A stretch of 64,000 nt of DNA from Thiohalophilus sp. (GTDB lineage Bacteria > Pseudomonadota > Gammaproteobacteria > UBA6429 > Thiohalophilaceae). Of this stretch, positions 17,405-27,266 are shown piece by piece. The DNA lies in contig NZ_JAXHLN010000002.1 of assembly GCF_034522235.1 (NCBI RefSeq), positions 62,001 to 126,000 of the forward strand, in the 5' to 3' direction. Every line of letters starts with the position of its first letter. Within the stretch, counting starts at the first letter, position 1. Both the position numbers and the translations under genes were made by a program. A model generated the notes under the pieces. That model ran no database searches. It was not told the origin of the DNA and was given only the letters and a program-made list of their open reading frames with translations.

Positions 17405-18193
17405 ATGGAATATTACCTGCTCTACCTGTTGCTGGGGATGATTGCCGGCATTGCCGCCGGTTTGCTGGGCATTGGTGGCGGTCTGATCATCGTCCCGGTG
17501 CTGGTGTTTATCTTCGAGCGCCAACAGTTTGATCCCGGGGTTATCGTGCATCTGGCGGTAGGCACCTCGCTGGCGACAATCGTCCTGACTTCCCTCTCCT
17601 CGGTGCGCGCGCATCACCGCCATGGTGCCGTGTTATGGCCGGTATTCAGGCGGATGGTGCCGGGGATCATCGCCGGTGCCTTGCTCGGGTCGGTGATTGC
17701 CGACTGGATGCCGACCGGGATACTCAAATGGGTGTTCGGGATTTTCGAACTGACCGTTGCCACCCAGATGATCCTGGCCTACAAGCCGAATCCGCACCGG
17801 GATTTGCCAGGGTTACCGGGATTGACCCTGGCCTCAAGCCTGATCGGCGCCATTTCGGCCATTGTGGGCATTGGCGGCGGGACCATGAGTGTTCCATTTC
17901 TGGTCTGGTGTAATGTCGCTATGCGCAAGGCGGTGGCGACCGCCGCTGCGTGCGGTCTGCCGATTGCCGTGGGCGGGGCGGCGGGCTTTGTGATCAACGG
18001 CTGGACAGAGGCCGGATTACCGGCCCATAGCAGCGGTTATGTCTATTGGCCGGCGTTTATCGGCATCGTGATCGCCAGCGTTTTGTTTGCGCCGTTTGGC
18101 GCGCGCCTGGCGCACCGTTTGCCACAGGCGCAATTGAAGCGAATCTTTGCCCTGTTGTTGTATGCACTGGGTATTCGGATGTTGCTTGGTTAG
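17405..18193 (+). CDS. TSUP family transporter (TauE/SafE sulfite exporter)
   Basis: The 262-residue integral membrane protein has about eight helices in two repeats. Each repeat starts with the TSUP glycine motif: GIAAGLLGIGGGLIIVP (about 15-31) and AISAIVGIGGGTMSVPF (about 145-161). Members move sulfite, sulfonates or other sulfur anions across the inner membrane. In a window with SoeABC and Sat, sulfite or a related anion is a sensible substrate, but this is inferred from context. It follows the APC remnant by four bases and may share its promoter. Confidence 0.88.
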   Translation: MEYYLLYLLLGMIAGIAAGLLGIGGGLIIVPVLVFIFERQQFDPGVIVHLAVGTSLATIVLTSLSSVRAHHRHGAVLWPVFRRMVPGIIAGALLGSVIADWMPTGILKWVFGIFELTVATQMILAYKPNPHRDLPGLPGLTLASSLIGAISAIVGIGGGTMSVPFLVWCNVAMRKAVATAAACGLPIAVGGAAGFVINGWTEAGLPAHSSGYVYWPAFIGIVIASVLFAPFGARLAHRLPQAQLKRIFALLLYALGIRMLLG

Positions 18194-18293
18194 CGTTGGT
18201 AACGGATGCCCCCGAGGTTTGGGAGACTGTAGCGGGAGGAGCCTGAACGGCAGCTGAACGAAAGCGGAAAATTTACGACCGGCCGCGGCCGGA

Positions 18294-18794
18294 TCAGTGC
18301 GGTCGCTGGCGGATGAGCACCCGGGTATAACCGAGTGAGACATAGTCGTTGATTTGTGCCGGCCCGGCGGCGGCGACATTGACATACTCGGGGAAGTCCT
18401 CATCACTCAATCCCCGCCAGCCGGCATAGGTACCGCAGACATACACCGGCACATCGCCATCGGTGAGCGACTGGACCTGGTTGTGTACCGCCTGCTGGCT
18501 GTCGTTGTGGCGGGTTTGCAGGGCGAATTGCTCCTGGCCGTGGGTTACCACCGCAACCGGCAGCTCCGGGAACTGTTCGCGCAACCGCTTGATATAGGAG
18601 CGGGTCAGCGGCAATGCCCACTCCAGCCCCTCGCTATCGGCCGTCACAATCTCGAAGACCACCCCCTCGGGGGCTTCGTTTTGCTGGAGAATATTCGTCA
18701 CGGCCCGTTCGCTGTTGGCCGACAGACTGACGGGAATCAGCAGGATGGCAAGCAATAACCCGTGTCGTAGAGATGGCATGAGGATCTCCGGCAA
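18294..18794 (-). CDS. periplasmic DsrE-like family protein
   Basis: The 166-residue protein has an N-terminal hydrophobic signal (about residues 10-26, ending LSANS). The mature part fits a DsrE/DsrF-like fold: VVFEIVTADSEG, PVAVVTHGQEQFAL, and VPVYVCGTYAGWRGL with a single conserved cysteine near residue 122. Exported DsrE-like proteins are common in sulfur oxidisers, often near redox genes, but their reactions are unproven. It faces the TSUP gene tail to tail. Sulfur-carrier chemistry is suggested by family, not shown. Confidence 0.72.
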   Translation of the reverse strand: MPEILMPSLRHGLLLAILLIPVSLSANSERAVTNILQQNEAPEGVVFEIVTADSEGLEWALPLTRSYIKRLREQFPELPVAVVTHGQEQFALQTRHNDSQQAVHNQVQSLTDGDVPVYVCGTYAGWRGLSDEDFPEYVNVAAAGPAQINDYVSLGYTRVLIRQRPH

Positions 18795-18889
18795 GGCATG
18801 GCAACTCTTGAAGATTAAGGTATACCAGATAAGTCGCCGACGAGCAGAAAAAGTTCAGTAAACCGATTGAATCCGGCGGGAGAGGTAAT

Positions 18890-19144
18890 TCAAGATATTA
18901 GCAATTGCTGAAGAATATTGGCGGCGTGTTGCGGATCCGGTCGGCCGACAGCCCTGATTTTGCCGTTGGCAAGCAGTACTGGAAAACTCTTGATACCGAG
19001 CCTGTCGATCAGTTCCTGACCCTGCTCGTCCTCCACTTCGATGAGCTCCAGTTCAAGCCCTTGCTGTTCACAGACGGATTGCCAGACATCCCGGGCTTCC
19101 AGGCAACTGGGCAATTGTCCCGCTATAAGCAGCTGCAACTTCAT
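18890..19144 (-). CDS. small thioredoxin-fold protein without CxxC
   Basis: The 84-residue protein reads as a minimal thioredoxin fold: LQLLIAGQLPSCLEARDVW, LELELIEVED, then the cis-proline segment IKSFPVLLANGK and a C-terminal helix. The active site has LPSC instead of CxxC, leaving one cysteine (Cys14), so it cannot cycle as a normal dithiol reductase; thiol-carrier or glutaredoxin-like monothiol action is possible. It diverges from dnr, and the DNR-type box at 19212-19225 lies between them. Confidence 0.7.
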   Translation of the reverse strand: MKLQLLIAGQLPSCLEARDVWQSVCEQQGLELELIEVEDEQGQELIDRLGIKSFPVLLANGKIRAVGRPDPQHAANILQQLLIS

Positions 19145-19211
19145 TGTCGTGTCATACCCGCCTGTTAATAAATCGACAAGCTATTCTGCGGCAGATAAGG
19201 TGTGCTAGGCT

Positions 19212-19225
19212 TTGACCCTGATCAA
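19212..19225. promoter_or_regulatory. FNR/DNR-type box between the thioredoxin-like gene and dnr
   Basis: TTGACCCTGATCAA matches the TTGAY-N4-RTCAA consensus at every conserved base. It ends 29 bases before the dnr start, too close for class II activation of dnr and better placed for autorepression. Toward the minus strand its centre lies about 41.5 bases from a possible start near 19177, with a CAGAAT-type -10 between, so it could instead activate the thioredoxin-like gene. Confidence 0.75.
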
Positions 19226-19254
19226 TTCCCGATTGGCGACAGGAGCCCTACCTG

Positions 19255-19938
19255 ATGGAAACGGATCAGGCACTACTCGACGAACTGCACCATGTGTATT
19301 TGTTTGAAGAGCTTGATGACGAGCAATTGACGCGGGTACTGCGTCATTCGCAGCGGGTCAGTCTGCCGGCCAAATCCCTTCTGTTCGAAGCCGGGCAACC
19401 GGCGGATCGCTTCTATCTGGTTCACCAGGGGCAGATCAAGCTTTTCAGTCTTTCCATCGACGGCGATGAGAAGGTCATGGAAATCCTCTATCCGGGCAAT
19501 ACCTTTGCCGAAGCCATTATGTTCATGCAGTCCAGACGCTATCCCGTCTCGGCACAGGCTCTGGTAGACACGGAACTGTACAGTTTCGATATGAAGGGTT
19601 TTCGCAAGATACTGGAAGAGTCGCAACAGACCTGCTTTCGGCTGATGGCCGGGATGAGCCGGCGGCTGCACGCCCGGATCAACGAGATCAGCAATCTCAC
19701 CCTGCACAATGCAACCTACCGGCTGGTTGTGTTTCTGCTCGAGCAACTTCCGGAGGACGCCATCGAACTGGCGGAAATCCATCTCAGTACCCCGAAAAGT
19801 GTCATCGCCTCACGTCTCTCGATACAACCCGAGACCTTCTCGCGCATCCTGACCCGACTCTCCGCCGCGGGTCTGATTCAGGTGAAAGGGAACGATATCA
19901 GCCTGCTGGATGTGCAGGGATTGCGCGATCTGCTCTGA
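19255..19938 (+). CDS. dnr: Crp/Fnr family regulator, Dnr-type
   Basis: The 227-residue protein has a cyclic-nucleotide-binding-like N-terminal domain (about 15-130), a long dimer helix, and a C-terminal helix-turn-helix (about 165-220, with STPKSVIASRLSIQPETFSR). It lacks the N-terminal cysteine cluster of FNR, so it should not carry an oxygen-sensing Fe-S cluster; Dnr-type regulators sense NO through heme. Its location before norCB and the matching boxes at norC and nirS support control of denitrification. The closing LSIQPETFSRILTRL helix is typical of Dnr/NnrR relatives. GGAG precedes the ATG. Confidence 0.85.
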   Translation: METDQALLDELHHVYLFEELDDEQLTRVLRHSQRVSLPAKSLLFEAGQPADRFYLVHQGQIKLFSLSIDGDEKVMEILYPGNTFAEAIMFMQSRRYPVSAQALVDTELYSFDMKGFRKILEESQQTCFRLMAGMSRRLHARINEISNLTLHNATYRLVVFLLEQLPEDAIELAEIHLSTPKSVIASRLSIQPETFSRILTRLSAAGLIQVKGNDISLLDVQGLRDLL

Positions 19939-19995
19939 TTCTCATTATTTGGTTGTTTTTCATACGGATTTGTTAACCCGAACGGCAATTTCGGT

Positions 19996-20038
19996 TTGAC
20001 GTAGATCAAGGTTGTTGACTATACCCTACAGGTATAAA
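19996..20038 (+). promoter_or_regulatory. DNR-activated norC promoter
   Basis: TTGACGTAGATCAA at 19996-20009 is a full FNR/DNR consensus. A TATAAA at 20033-20038 makes a good -10, placing transcription near 20044 and the box centre at about -41.5, the class II activator position. The norC start follows at 20074. This is the best-formed promoter in the window. Confidence 0.85.
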
Positions 20039-20073
20039 TACAACCGCCACTCAATGGAGGAAGGGGATAAACC

Positions 20074-21911
<1,838 letters not shown>

Positions 21912-21930
21912 GGTCGGGCAAGTCCTGAAA

Positions 21931-21964
21931 AGACAGGGCCCGGCCGGTTGGCCGGGCCCTGTCT
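21931..21964 (+). terminator. strong hairpin terminator after norCB
   Basis: A perfect 15-base-pair stem (AGACAGGGCCCGGCC and its complement) with a GGTT loop is followed by a short T-rich run. It sits between norB and norE, so norEFQ and later genes are either read through at reduced level or have their own promoter. Confidence 0.85.
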
Positions 21965-21979
21965 TTCTCCAAACGGGCT

Positions 21980-22567
21980 ATGCAACAAACAACGGCATTG
22001 ACAGCAGGTAAAGAGGATTATCCGCCGGGCGATTTTGTGATCTGGATTGTCATTTACGCTGAATTGCTGGCCTTCGGTATCTTCTTTTTATCCTATGCGT
22101 TTGCCCGCAGTCAGAATGTCGAACTCTTTAATGTTTCCCAGCTGCAACTGAACCGTACCGCCGGCGCGATCAATACGCTGGTGCTGATTACCAGCAGCTA
22201 TTTTGTGGTTCGCTCTATCGCGGCAATTCGTGAGAGCCTGCAAAAACAGGCGAGTTACTGGATGTGGGCGGCGATCGGGCTGGGCAGTATCTTTATCATC
22301 ATAAAACTTTTCGAGTTTTATGCCAAATACGAGCAAGGTATTACCCTCAGCAGTAATACGTTCTACATGTTTTATCTGTCCATGACCTTTTTCCATTTTA
22401 TGCACGTTATACTGGGAGTGGTTATTCTCACCATTATGGCGGTCAAAATTCGTAATGGCGATTATACCGCGCAGGAGCATGATGGAATGGAAACCGGCGC
22501 CAGTTACTGGCATATGGTGGATCTGGTCTGGATTATTCTGTTTCCGCTGGTTTATGTGATCCGTTGA
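21980..22567 (+). CDS. norE: cytochrome c oxidase subunit III-like protein NorE
   Basis: The 195-residue protein has five membrane helices and belongs to the COX3 family (for example FVIWIVIYAELLAFGIFFLS, then FYMFYLSMTFFHFMHV and ETGASYWHMVDLVWI). COX3-like genes next to norCB are called norE. NorE is not part of the purified reductase and seems to help full NO reductase activity. It lies just after the norCB terminator and seven bases before the next small membrane gene. Confidence 0.85.
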   Translation: MQQTTALTAGKEDYPPGDFVIWIVIYAELLAFGIFFLSYAFARSQNVELFNVSQLQLNRTAGAINTLVLITSSYFVVRSIAAIRESLQKQASYWMWAAIGLGSIFIIIKLFEFYAKYEQGITLSSNTFYMFYLSMTFFHFMHVILGVVILTIMAVKIRNGDYTAQEHDGMETGASYWHMVDLVWIILFPLVYVIR

Positions 22568-22573
22568 GCTGCG

Positions 22574-22885
22574 ATGATGGACGCCCGTACTCACAATGAA
22601 ACGACCGTCGGCAAAAAAACCGGTGTATTGGTGCGGCCGTGCACCCGGGTCTGGCTGGCGCTGGTCGGGCTGACTCTCGCGATGCTGGTGGTGGGCGAGA
22701 TGGGACTTTCTGGCGGCATCGTGGTGACATTGCTGCTGGTTGCCACCCTGCTCAAGACCCGGCTGGTGGCCGACAGGTTCATGGGATTGAGACAAAGCCG
22801 GCTGTTATGGCGCATGATAGTCACGGTCTATCTGGTCGTCGTGATTGGTCTGATCGGGCTGGCCTGGTGGCTGGGAAACCTATAG
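22574..22885 (+). CDS. norF: small membrane protein, cytochrome oxidase subunit IV-like (NorF)
   Basis: The 103-residue protein has three hydrophobic helices: VWLALVGLTLAMLVVGEM, GIVVTLLLVATLLKT and IVTVYLVVVIGLIGL. This is the plan of the subunit IV-like partner usually paired with NorE and called NorF. In other denitrifiers norEF loss slows NO reduction. The name rests on position and topology more than on residue identity. norQ follows after ten bases. Confidence 0.7.
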   Translation: MMDARTHNETTVGKKTGVLVRPCTRVWLALVGLTLAMLVVGEMGLSGGIVVTLLLVATLLKTRLVADRFMGLRQSRLLWRMIVTVYLVVVIGLIGLAWWLGNL

Positions 22886-22895
22886 GAGAGGCGAT

Positions 22896-23714
22896 ATGAG
22901 TGAATTTGCAAAACAGATGGCCGGGCAGGGTGAGGGGGATGCGCCTTTTTATTTGCCCACCGCCAACGAGATCGCCCTGTTCGAGCATGCCTGGAAGAAC
23001 AGGCTGCCGGTGCTGATCAAGGGGCCGACCGGTTGCGGCAAGACCCGCTTTATCAGCTATATGGCGGCACAGCTGGGTCGGCCGTTATACACGGTCTCCT
23101 GCCATGACGATCTGACCTCGGCCGATCTGGTCGGCCGGCATCTGATCGGTGACGGCTCGACTTACTGGGTGGATGGTCCGCTGACCCGTGCGGTGCGCGA
23201 GGGGGGCATCTGCTATCTGGATGAGGTGGTCGAGGCGCGCAAGGATACCACGGTCGTATTGCATCCCCTGTCCGATGACCGGCGCATCCTGCCTATCGAG
23301 CGTACCGGCGAGGAGTTACAGGCGCCGCCGGAGTTCATGCTGGTGATCTCCTATAACCCCGGCTACCAGAACCTGCTCAAGGGCATGAAGCCGAGCACCC
23401 GCCAGCGATTTATCTCCATGCGTTTCGATTACCCGCCGTTTGAACAGGAACAGCAGATCGTCATGCAGGAAAGCGGGGTGGACGAATTCAATGCCAAACG
23501 GCTGGTGTCGCTGGGCCAGTCCCTGCGCAAGTTAAAAGAACACGATCTGGAAGAGAGTGCCAGCACGCGCCTGCTGCTCTATACCGCCATTCTGATTCAA
23601 AGCGGTTTCGAGCCGGCCGAGGCCTGCCGTGCCGCGTTGATTGAACCGTTGACCGATGACGAAGAGACCGTCGAAGCGTTAATGGAAGTGGTTTATGCAA
23701 CCTACGGACAATGA
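22896..23714 (+). CDS. norQ: MoxR-type AAA+ ATPase NorQ
   Basis: The 272-residue protein has Walker A GPTGCGKT (43-50), Walker B ICYLDEVVEA (about 106-115) and an arginine-finger region near KPSTRQRFISMRF. NorQ, with NorD, inserts the non-heme iron into NorB. ATAGGAGAGG lies before the ATG. The 3' end overlaps the next small gene by 20 bases. Confidence 0.95.
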   Translation: MSEFAKQMAGQGEGDAPFYLPTANEIALFEHAWKNRLPVLIKGPTGCGKTRFISYMAAQLGRPLYTVSCHDDLTSADLVGRHLIGDGSTYWVDGPLTRAVREGGICYLDEVVEARKDTTVVLHPLSDDRRILPIERTGEELQAPPEFMLVISYNPGYQNLLKGMKPSTRQRFISMRFDYPPFEQEQQIVMQESGVDEFNAKRLVSLGQSLRKLKEHDLEESASTRLLLYTAILIQSGFEPAEACRAALIEPLTDDEETVEALMEVVYATYGQ

Positions 23715-24096
23715 ACAACCTCCACCGGGGCAGTCGCTGGCCGTTGTCGCCGAAGCCCTCTATCTGGTGAACCTGCTGCTGTTGCCGGGGTTCGCGTTTA
23801 TCGCGCTGCTGGTGCTTTACTGGCGGCACGTCGACCAGAGTTCGCCGCTGGCCCGCTGTCATCTGGAGCAGACGCTGTTCGCCAGCCTCTGGGCCGGCGT
23901 CCTGTTGATTCTGGCCAACATCGCCATCCTGTTACTCGGGGGCTATGACGCCGCCTATACCTGGGTGGTGCTGGTGCTCTATTTCACCGTCGCGCATACC
24001 ACGCTGGTGATTCTGGGCACCATCGGCCTGGCCAGGGCCATGGCCGGCAAACCGTTTGAATACCCGTTGATCGGTAAAAAGTGTCATGGATTGTAG
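23695..24096 (+). CDS. three-helix membrane protein in the nor cluster
   Basis: The 133-residue product has three membrane helices: about 24-43 (LLLPGFAFIALLVLYWR), 58-79 (FASLWAGVLLILANIAILLL) and 86-112. A conserved-looking C-terminal FEYPLIGKKCHG follows. It overlaps norQ by 20 bases and the Fe-S protein gene by 11, so the three are translationally coupled. I do not recognise a family with confidence; it resembles small DUF4870-type membrane proteins. Its lock-in between norQ and norD suggests a role in NorB assembly or in electron supply to the Fe-S protein. Confidence 0.65.
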   Translation: MQPTDNEQPPPGQSLAVVAEALYLVNLLLLPGFAFIALLVLYWRHVDQSSPLARCHLEQTLFASLWAGVLLILANIAILLLGGYDAAYTWVVLVLYFTVAHTTLVILGTIGLARAMAGKPFEYPLIGKKCHGL

Positions 24097-25129
24097 AGTG
24101 AAAAATCAGGGCGAGACGCAGTTTGTGCAGTTCGACGCACTGAATCGCGACGGCCATTACTCGCGCGTGCAGCGCAAGCGTCGGCTGTATCAGGTCGGTT
24201 TCTTCGTGCTGTTTATCCTGGCGCCGGTATTCGACATTTTTCGTATCGACCTGACCCTGGGGCATTTGATCCTGTTCGGCCAGGACTGGACCCTCGGACT
24301 GGCGGGCTGGCAAAGCGGTGAACTGAGCACCGCCCAGGCCACCTGGAATCTGGTCTGGCGTGGCTTGCTGCCCCTGGTATTGCTGGTTGGGGCGTTTATC
24401 TATACGGCCTGGAAATACGGTCGACTCTACTGTGGCTGGTTGTGTCCCCATTTTTCGGTGGTGGAAACCATCAATAACCTGATGCGTCGCGCCAGCGGCA
24501 AGTTCAGCCTCTGGGACAGACAAAAGTCCGACGAACTGCGTCCCGATGGTCGGTATATTCCCGCCCGGCGCAGTCTCTGGCCGCTGGTCTGGCTGGCGGC
24601 GATCGGTTTTGCCTTTTTATGGGCGGTGGTGTTTCTCACTTACCTGTTGCCGCCGGCGCAAGTCTACTCGCACCTGATCGGTTTCGAACTGACCCGCAAC
24701 GAAACCATTTTTCTGAGCGCGGCGACGATCGCCCTGAGTATCGAGTTTCTGTTCGCCCGGCATCTGTTCTGTCGCTTCGCCTGCGCCGTGGGCGTATTTC
24801 AGAGTATCGCCTGGATGGCCAACAAGAAGGCCATGGTGGTCGGTTTCGATCGCAGCCGCGCGGCCGATTGCCGCAGCTGCAACGCCGCCTGTGAGCAGGC
24901 CTGCCCGATGCGCCTCAAACCGCGCGATATCAAACGCCACATGTTTACCTGCACCGAATGCGCCCAGTGCCTGGAAGCCTGCGAACAGGTCCAGGCCGGC
25001 GGCCCGGGCAACAGCGGCAAGATCCAGACACCCCTGCTGCAATGGATCCAGGACGAATGCGCGCGGGACACCTCCGAGCGGGACTTCGGCATCAAACCCG
25101 ACGTGCCGACAGGGTGCTATCGGCGATGA
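24086..25129 (+). CDS. membrane 4Fe-4S protein, CcoG/NapH-like, in nor cluster
   Basis: The 347-residue protein has four or five membrane helices. A first cysteine pair is in LYCGWLCPHFSVVE (about 112-125) and a second in FCRFACAVGVFQ. Two 4Fe-4S ferredoxin motifs lie in the C-terminal part: CRSCNAACEQACP and CTECAQCLEACEQ. The layout resembles CcoG/RdxA, which helps mature copper oxidases, and NapH/NosR-type electron carriers. Placement between norQ and norD suggests it supplies electrons or assists metal insertion for NO reductase. The exact family is uncertain. There is no clear ribosome-binding site; coupling to the upstream gene is likely. Confidence 0.8.
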   Translation: MDCRVKNQGETQFVQFDALNRDGHYSRVQRKRRLYQVGFFVLFILAPVFDIFRIDLTLGHLILFGQDWTLGLAGWQSGELSTAQATWNLVWRGLLPLVLLVGAFIYTAWKYGRLYCGWLCPHFSVVETINNLMRRASGKFSLWDRQKSDELRPDGRYIPARRSLWPLVWLAAIGFAFLWAVVFLTYLLPPAQVYSHLIGFELTRNETIFLSAATIALSIEFLFARHLFCRFACAVGVFQSIAWMANKKAMVVGFDRSRAADCRSCNAACEQACPMRLKPRDIKRHMFTCTECAQCLEACEQVQAGGPGNSGKIQTPLLQWIQDECARDTSERDFGIKPDVPTGCYRR

Positions 25130-25139
25130 AAAGAGCATT

Positions 25140-25260
25140 AACGCAGAGGGCGCAATGCAATTTTGAATTCTTAATGTTGAATTTTGAATGAGATATACAA
25201 CCGCAATTCAAAATTTAAAATTCAACATTCAAAATTATATCTTTTAGTCTCTGCGGTGAG
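25140..25260. repeat. nested inverted repeat D (words V4 and V3)
   Basis: Outer arms AACGCAGAGGG (from 25140) and CTCTGCGG (about 25249-25256) enclose inner V3 arms at 25158-25190 and 25204-25236. The element fills the gap between the Fe-S protein gene and norD. The GGTGAGG at the end of the right arm lies 11 bases before the norD start and is the only visible ribosome-binding site, so folding of the hairpin could reduce norD translation. Confidence 0.85.
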
Positions 25261-25270
25261 GCTTTAAAAA

Positions 25271-27118
25271 ATGGAAGAATTTGTTGGCAAATTGTGGCAT
25301 CGCTTCATCACCCGTTCGGCGCAGCGCAGTTATCCCGAACAGGCGGTGACGCTGGCCGAGGTCAGCAAGACCATCGGTATTCTGTTCCGCGCCGCCGGCG
25401 GCGAGGGCGGGTTGCGTATCGAGGCGACCAGTGCCAGCGAACACGAGGGCCGGCGCAGTTTGCTGGAGCGTATCGCCGGCAGCGGCGACAAGATCGAGCT
25501 GTGCTGGCGCACCGAGGAGTCGCTGTTTTTGCCGGCCCGGGTCGACGCTTATCCTGAACGCCATCTGAACCGGGATCTGTATCTCTGGCTGGCGGCCCTG
25601 GCGGCCGAATACCGGCCGACCGAGGAGGCCTGGTTTACCTATAGCCAGTGGCTGACCCGCCAGGTTCTGCAGCGTTATCCGGGCCTGGCGGCCCGTTATC
25701 GGCGGCTGGTGGAGGCGGAGCTGGCCCGACGCCCTGAGCCTTCCAGCCTGCCGCGTGACGAGGCGGCCCGCGAGCAGGCGATTCGCACCGCGCTGAGCAA
25801 TCCCGGCGAGCTCGCGGATCTGCCCGAGGCCGGCAAGTCGCCGCAGCCGGTCCTGTTATGGCTGCATCCGGCGCCGCCGCGGGCGCCGGATCGGCGCAGC
25901 GGACAACAGCCGGCGCAGGACGATCTGCCCGAGGCCGAGGGGGAGGTCGAGCAACTGGACGACGAGCGCCGGCATCGGGCCGAACAGGTCGACATGCCGG
26001 ACGGGGACAAGGGACTGGTGCTGGACCGGTTCGAGAATATTCTCAGCTGGGCGGAATACGTCAAGGTGGATCGCAGCACCGAGGAGGATGACGACATCGA
26101 CAGCGCACAACAGACCCTGGATGATATGGAAGTGGTGAGTGTCGCCCGGGACAGCAAAAGCACCGCCAAGCGGCTGCGCTTCGATCTGGATCTGCCGGGC
26201 GAGGACGATGACGATCGGGCGATTGGCGAAGGGATACGGCTGCCCGAATGGGACTACCGCAAACAGGAATGGCTGGCGGATCACTGCTGTGTATTGCCGA
26301 TGATCGCCGCTGATGCCCCGGCCTGCGAGTTGCCCGAACATCTTCTCACCACCGCGCGGCGGTTAAAAAAACAGTTCGAGTCGCTGGTGCCGCAACGTGT
26401 CTGGTTCAACCAGCAAAGCGATGGCAGCGAGATCGATCTGCACGCCTATCTGGAATATTCCAGCGAGCGCCTGCGCGGCCAGGCCATGGCCGAACAGCGG
26501 CTGTATCGCGATTTTCGCGGCGGGCGTCGGGATCTCTCCTGCCTGCTGCTGGCCGATCTCTCCCTCTCCACCGATACCTGGGTCAACAATGAATCGCGGG
26601 TGATCGATATTATTCGCGACAGCCTGATGCTGTTTTCCGAAGCGCTCTCCGCCAGCGGCGATCGGTTCGCCATTTACGGCTTCTCCTCCCGTTACCGGGA
26701 TCATGTCCGTTTTCATACGATCAAGACCTTCGCCGAGAAGCACAACGCCGCGATACGGGGCCGCATCAACGTCATCAAGCCGGGATTCTACACCCGCATG
26801 GGCACGGCGATTCGTCAGGCCACCCGAACCCTGGGAAAACAGGTCGCGCACGATCAATTATTACTGATTCTGACCGACGGCAAGCCCAACGACCTGGATC
26901 ACTACGAAGGGCGCTTCGGCATCGAGGATACCCGCATGGCCATCGTCGAAGCACGCAAGCAGGGTATTCAGCCGTTTTGCGTGACCATCGACGAGAAAGG
27001 GAATGACTACCTGCCCTATATCTTCGGTAACGACGCGTTCGTGGTGATCCGCAAACCGGCCGAACTGCCTCGCGACCTGCCGCTGCTCTACGCCCGCATC
27101 ACCCAGCACAGTGTGTAA
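25271..27118 (+). CDS. norD: nitric oxide reductase activation protein NorD
   Basis: The 615-residue protein has a variable, acidic central region (about 200-320, rich in E and D) and a C-terminal von Willebrand A domain. Its MIDAS motif is DLSLSTDTW (about 421-429), with LTDGKPNDLDHYEG later. NorD works with NorQ to activate NorB. Length is in the family range. It is separated from norQ by two accessory genes and repeat D, unlike the usual direct norQ-norD order. Confidence 0.95.
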   Translation: MEEFVGKLWHRFITRSAQRSYPEQAVTLAEVSKTIGILFRAAGGEGGLRIEATSASEHEGRRSLLERIAGSGDKIELCWRTEESLFLPARVDAYPERHLNRDLYLWLAALAAEYRPTEEAWFTYSQWLTRQVLQRYPGLAARYRRLVEAELARRPEPSSLPRDEAAREQAIRTALSNPGELADLPEAGKSPQPVLLWLHPAPPRAPDRRSGQQPAQDDLPEAEGEVEQLDDERRHRAEQVDMPDGDKGLVLDRFENILSWAEYVKVDRSTEEDDDIDSAQQTLDDMEVVSVARDSKSTAKRLRFDLDLPGEDDDDRAIGEGIRLPEWDYRKQEWLADHCCVLPMIAADAPACELPEHLLTTARRLKKQFESLVPQRVWFNQQSDGSEIDLHAYLEYSSERLRGQAMAEQRLYRDFRGGRRDLSCLLLADLSLSTDTWVNNESRVIDIIRDSLMLFSEALSASGDRFAIYGFSSRYRDHVRFHTIKTFAEKHNAAIRGRINVIKPGFYTRMGTAIRQATRTLGKQVAHDQLLLILTDGKPNDLDHYEGRFGIEDTRMAIVEARKQGIQPFCVTIDEKGNDYLPYIFGNDAFVVIRKPAELPRDLPLLYARITQHSV

Positions 27119-27133
27119 GAAAAAAATAGTTTT

Positions 27134-27256
27134 ACCGCAGAGGCGCAGAGGCGCAGAGAACGCAAAGATGATAGACATAATTATGAATGTTGAATTTTAA
27201 ATTTTGAATTGCGGATATGCTTTAATTCAACATTCAACATTCAAAATTCAAAATTA
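27134..27256. repeat. nested inverted repeat E (words V4 and V3)
   Basis: A V4 run (CGCAGAGGCGCAGAGGCGCA, 27134-27165) is followed by inverted V3 arms at 27183-27210 and 27223-27256. It begins 15 bases after the norD stop and ends about ten bases before the start region of the NosR-like gene. The second V4 arm seen in element D is missing, so this may be a truncated copy. Confidence 0.82.
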
Positions 27257-27266
27257 CCTGGGGGCA

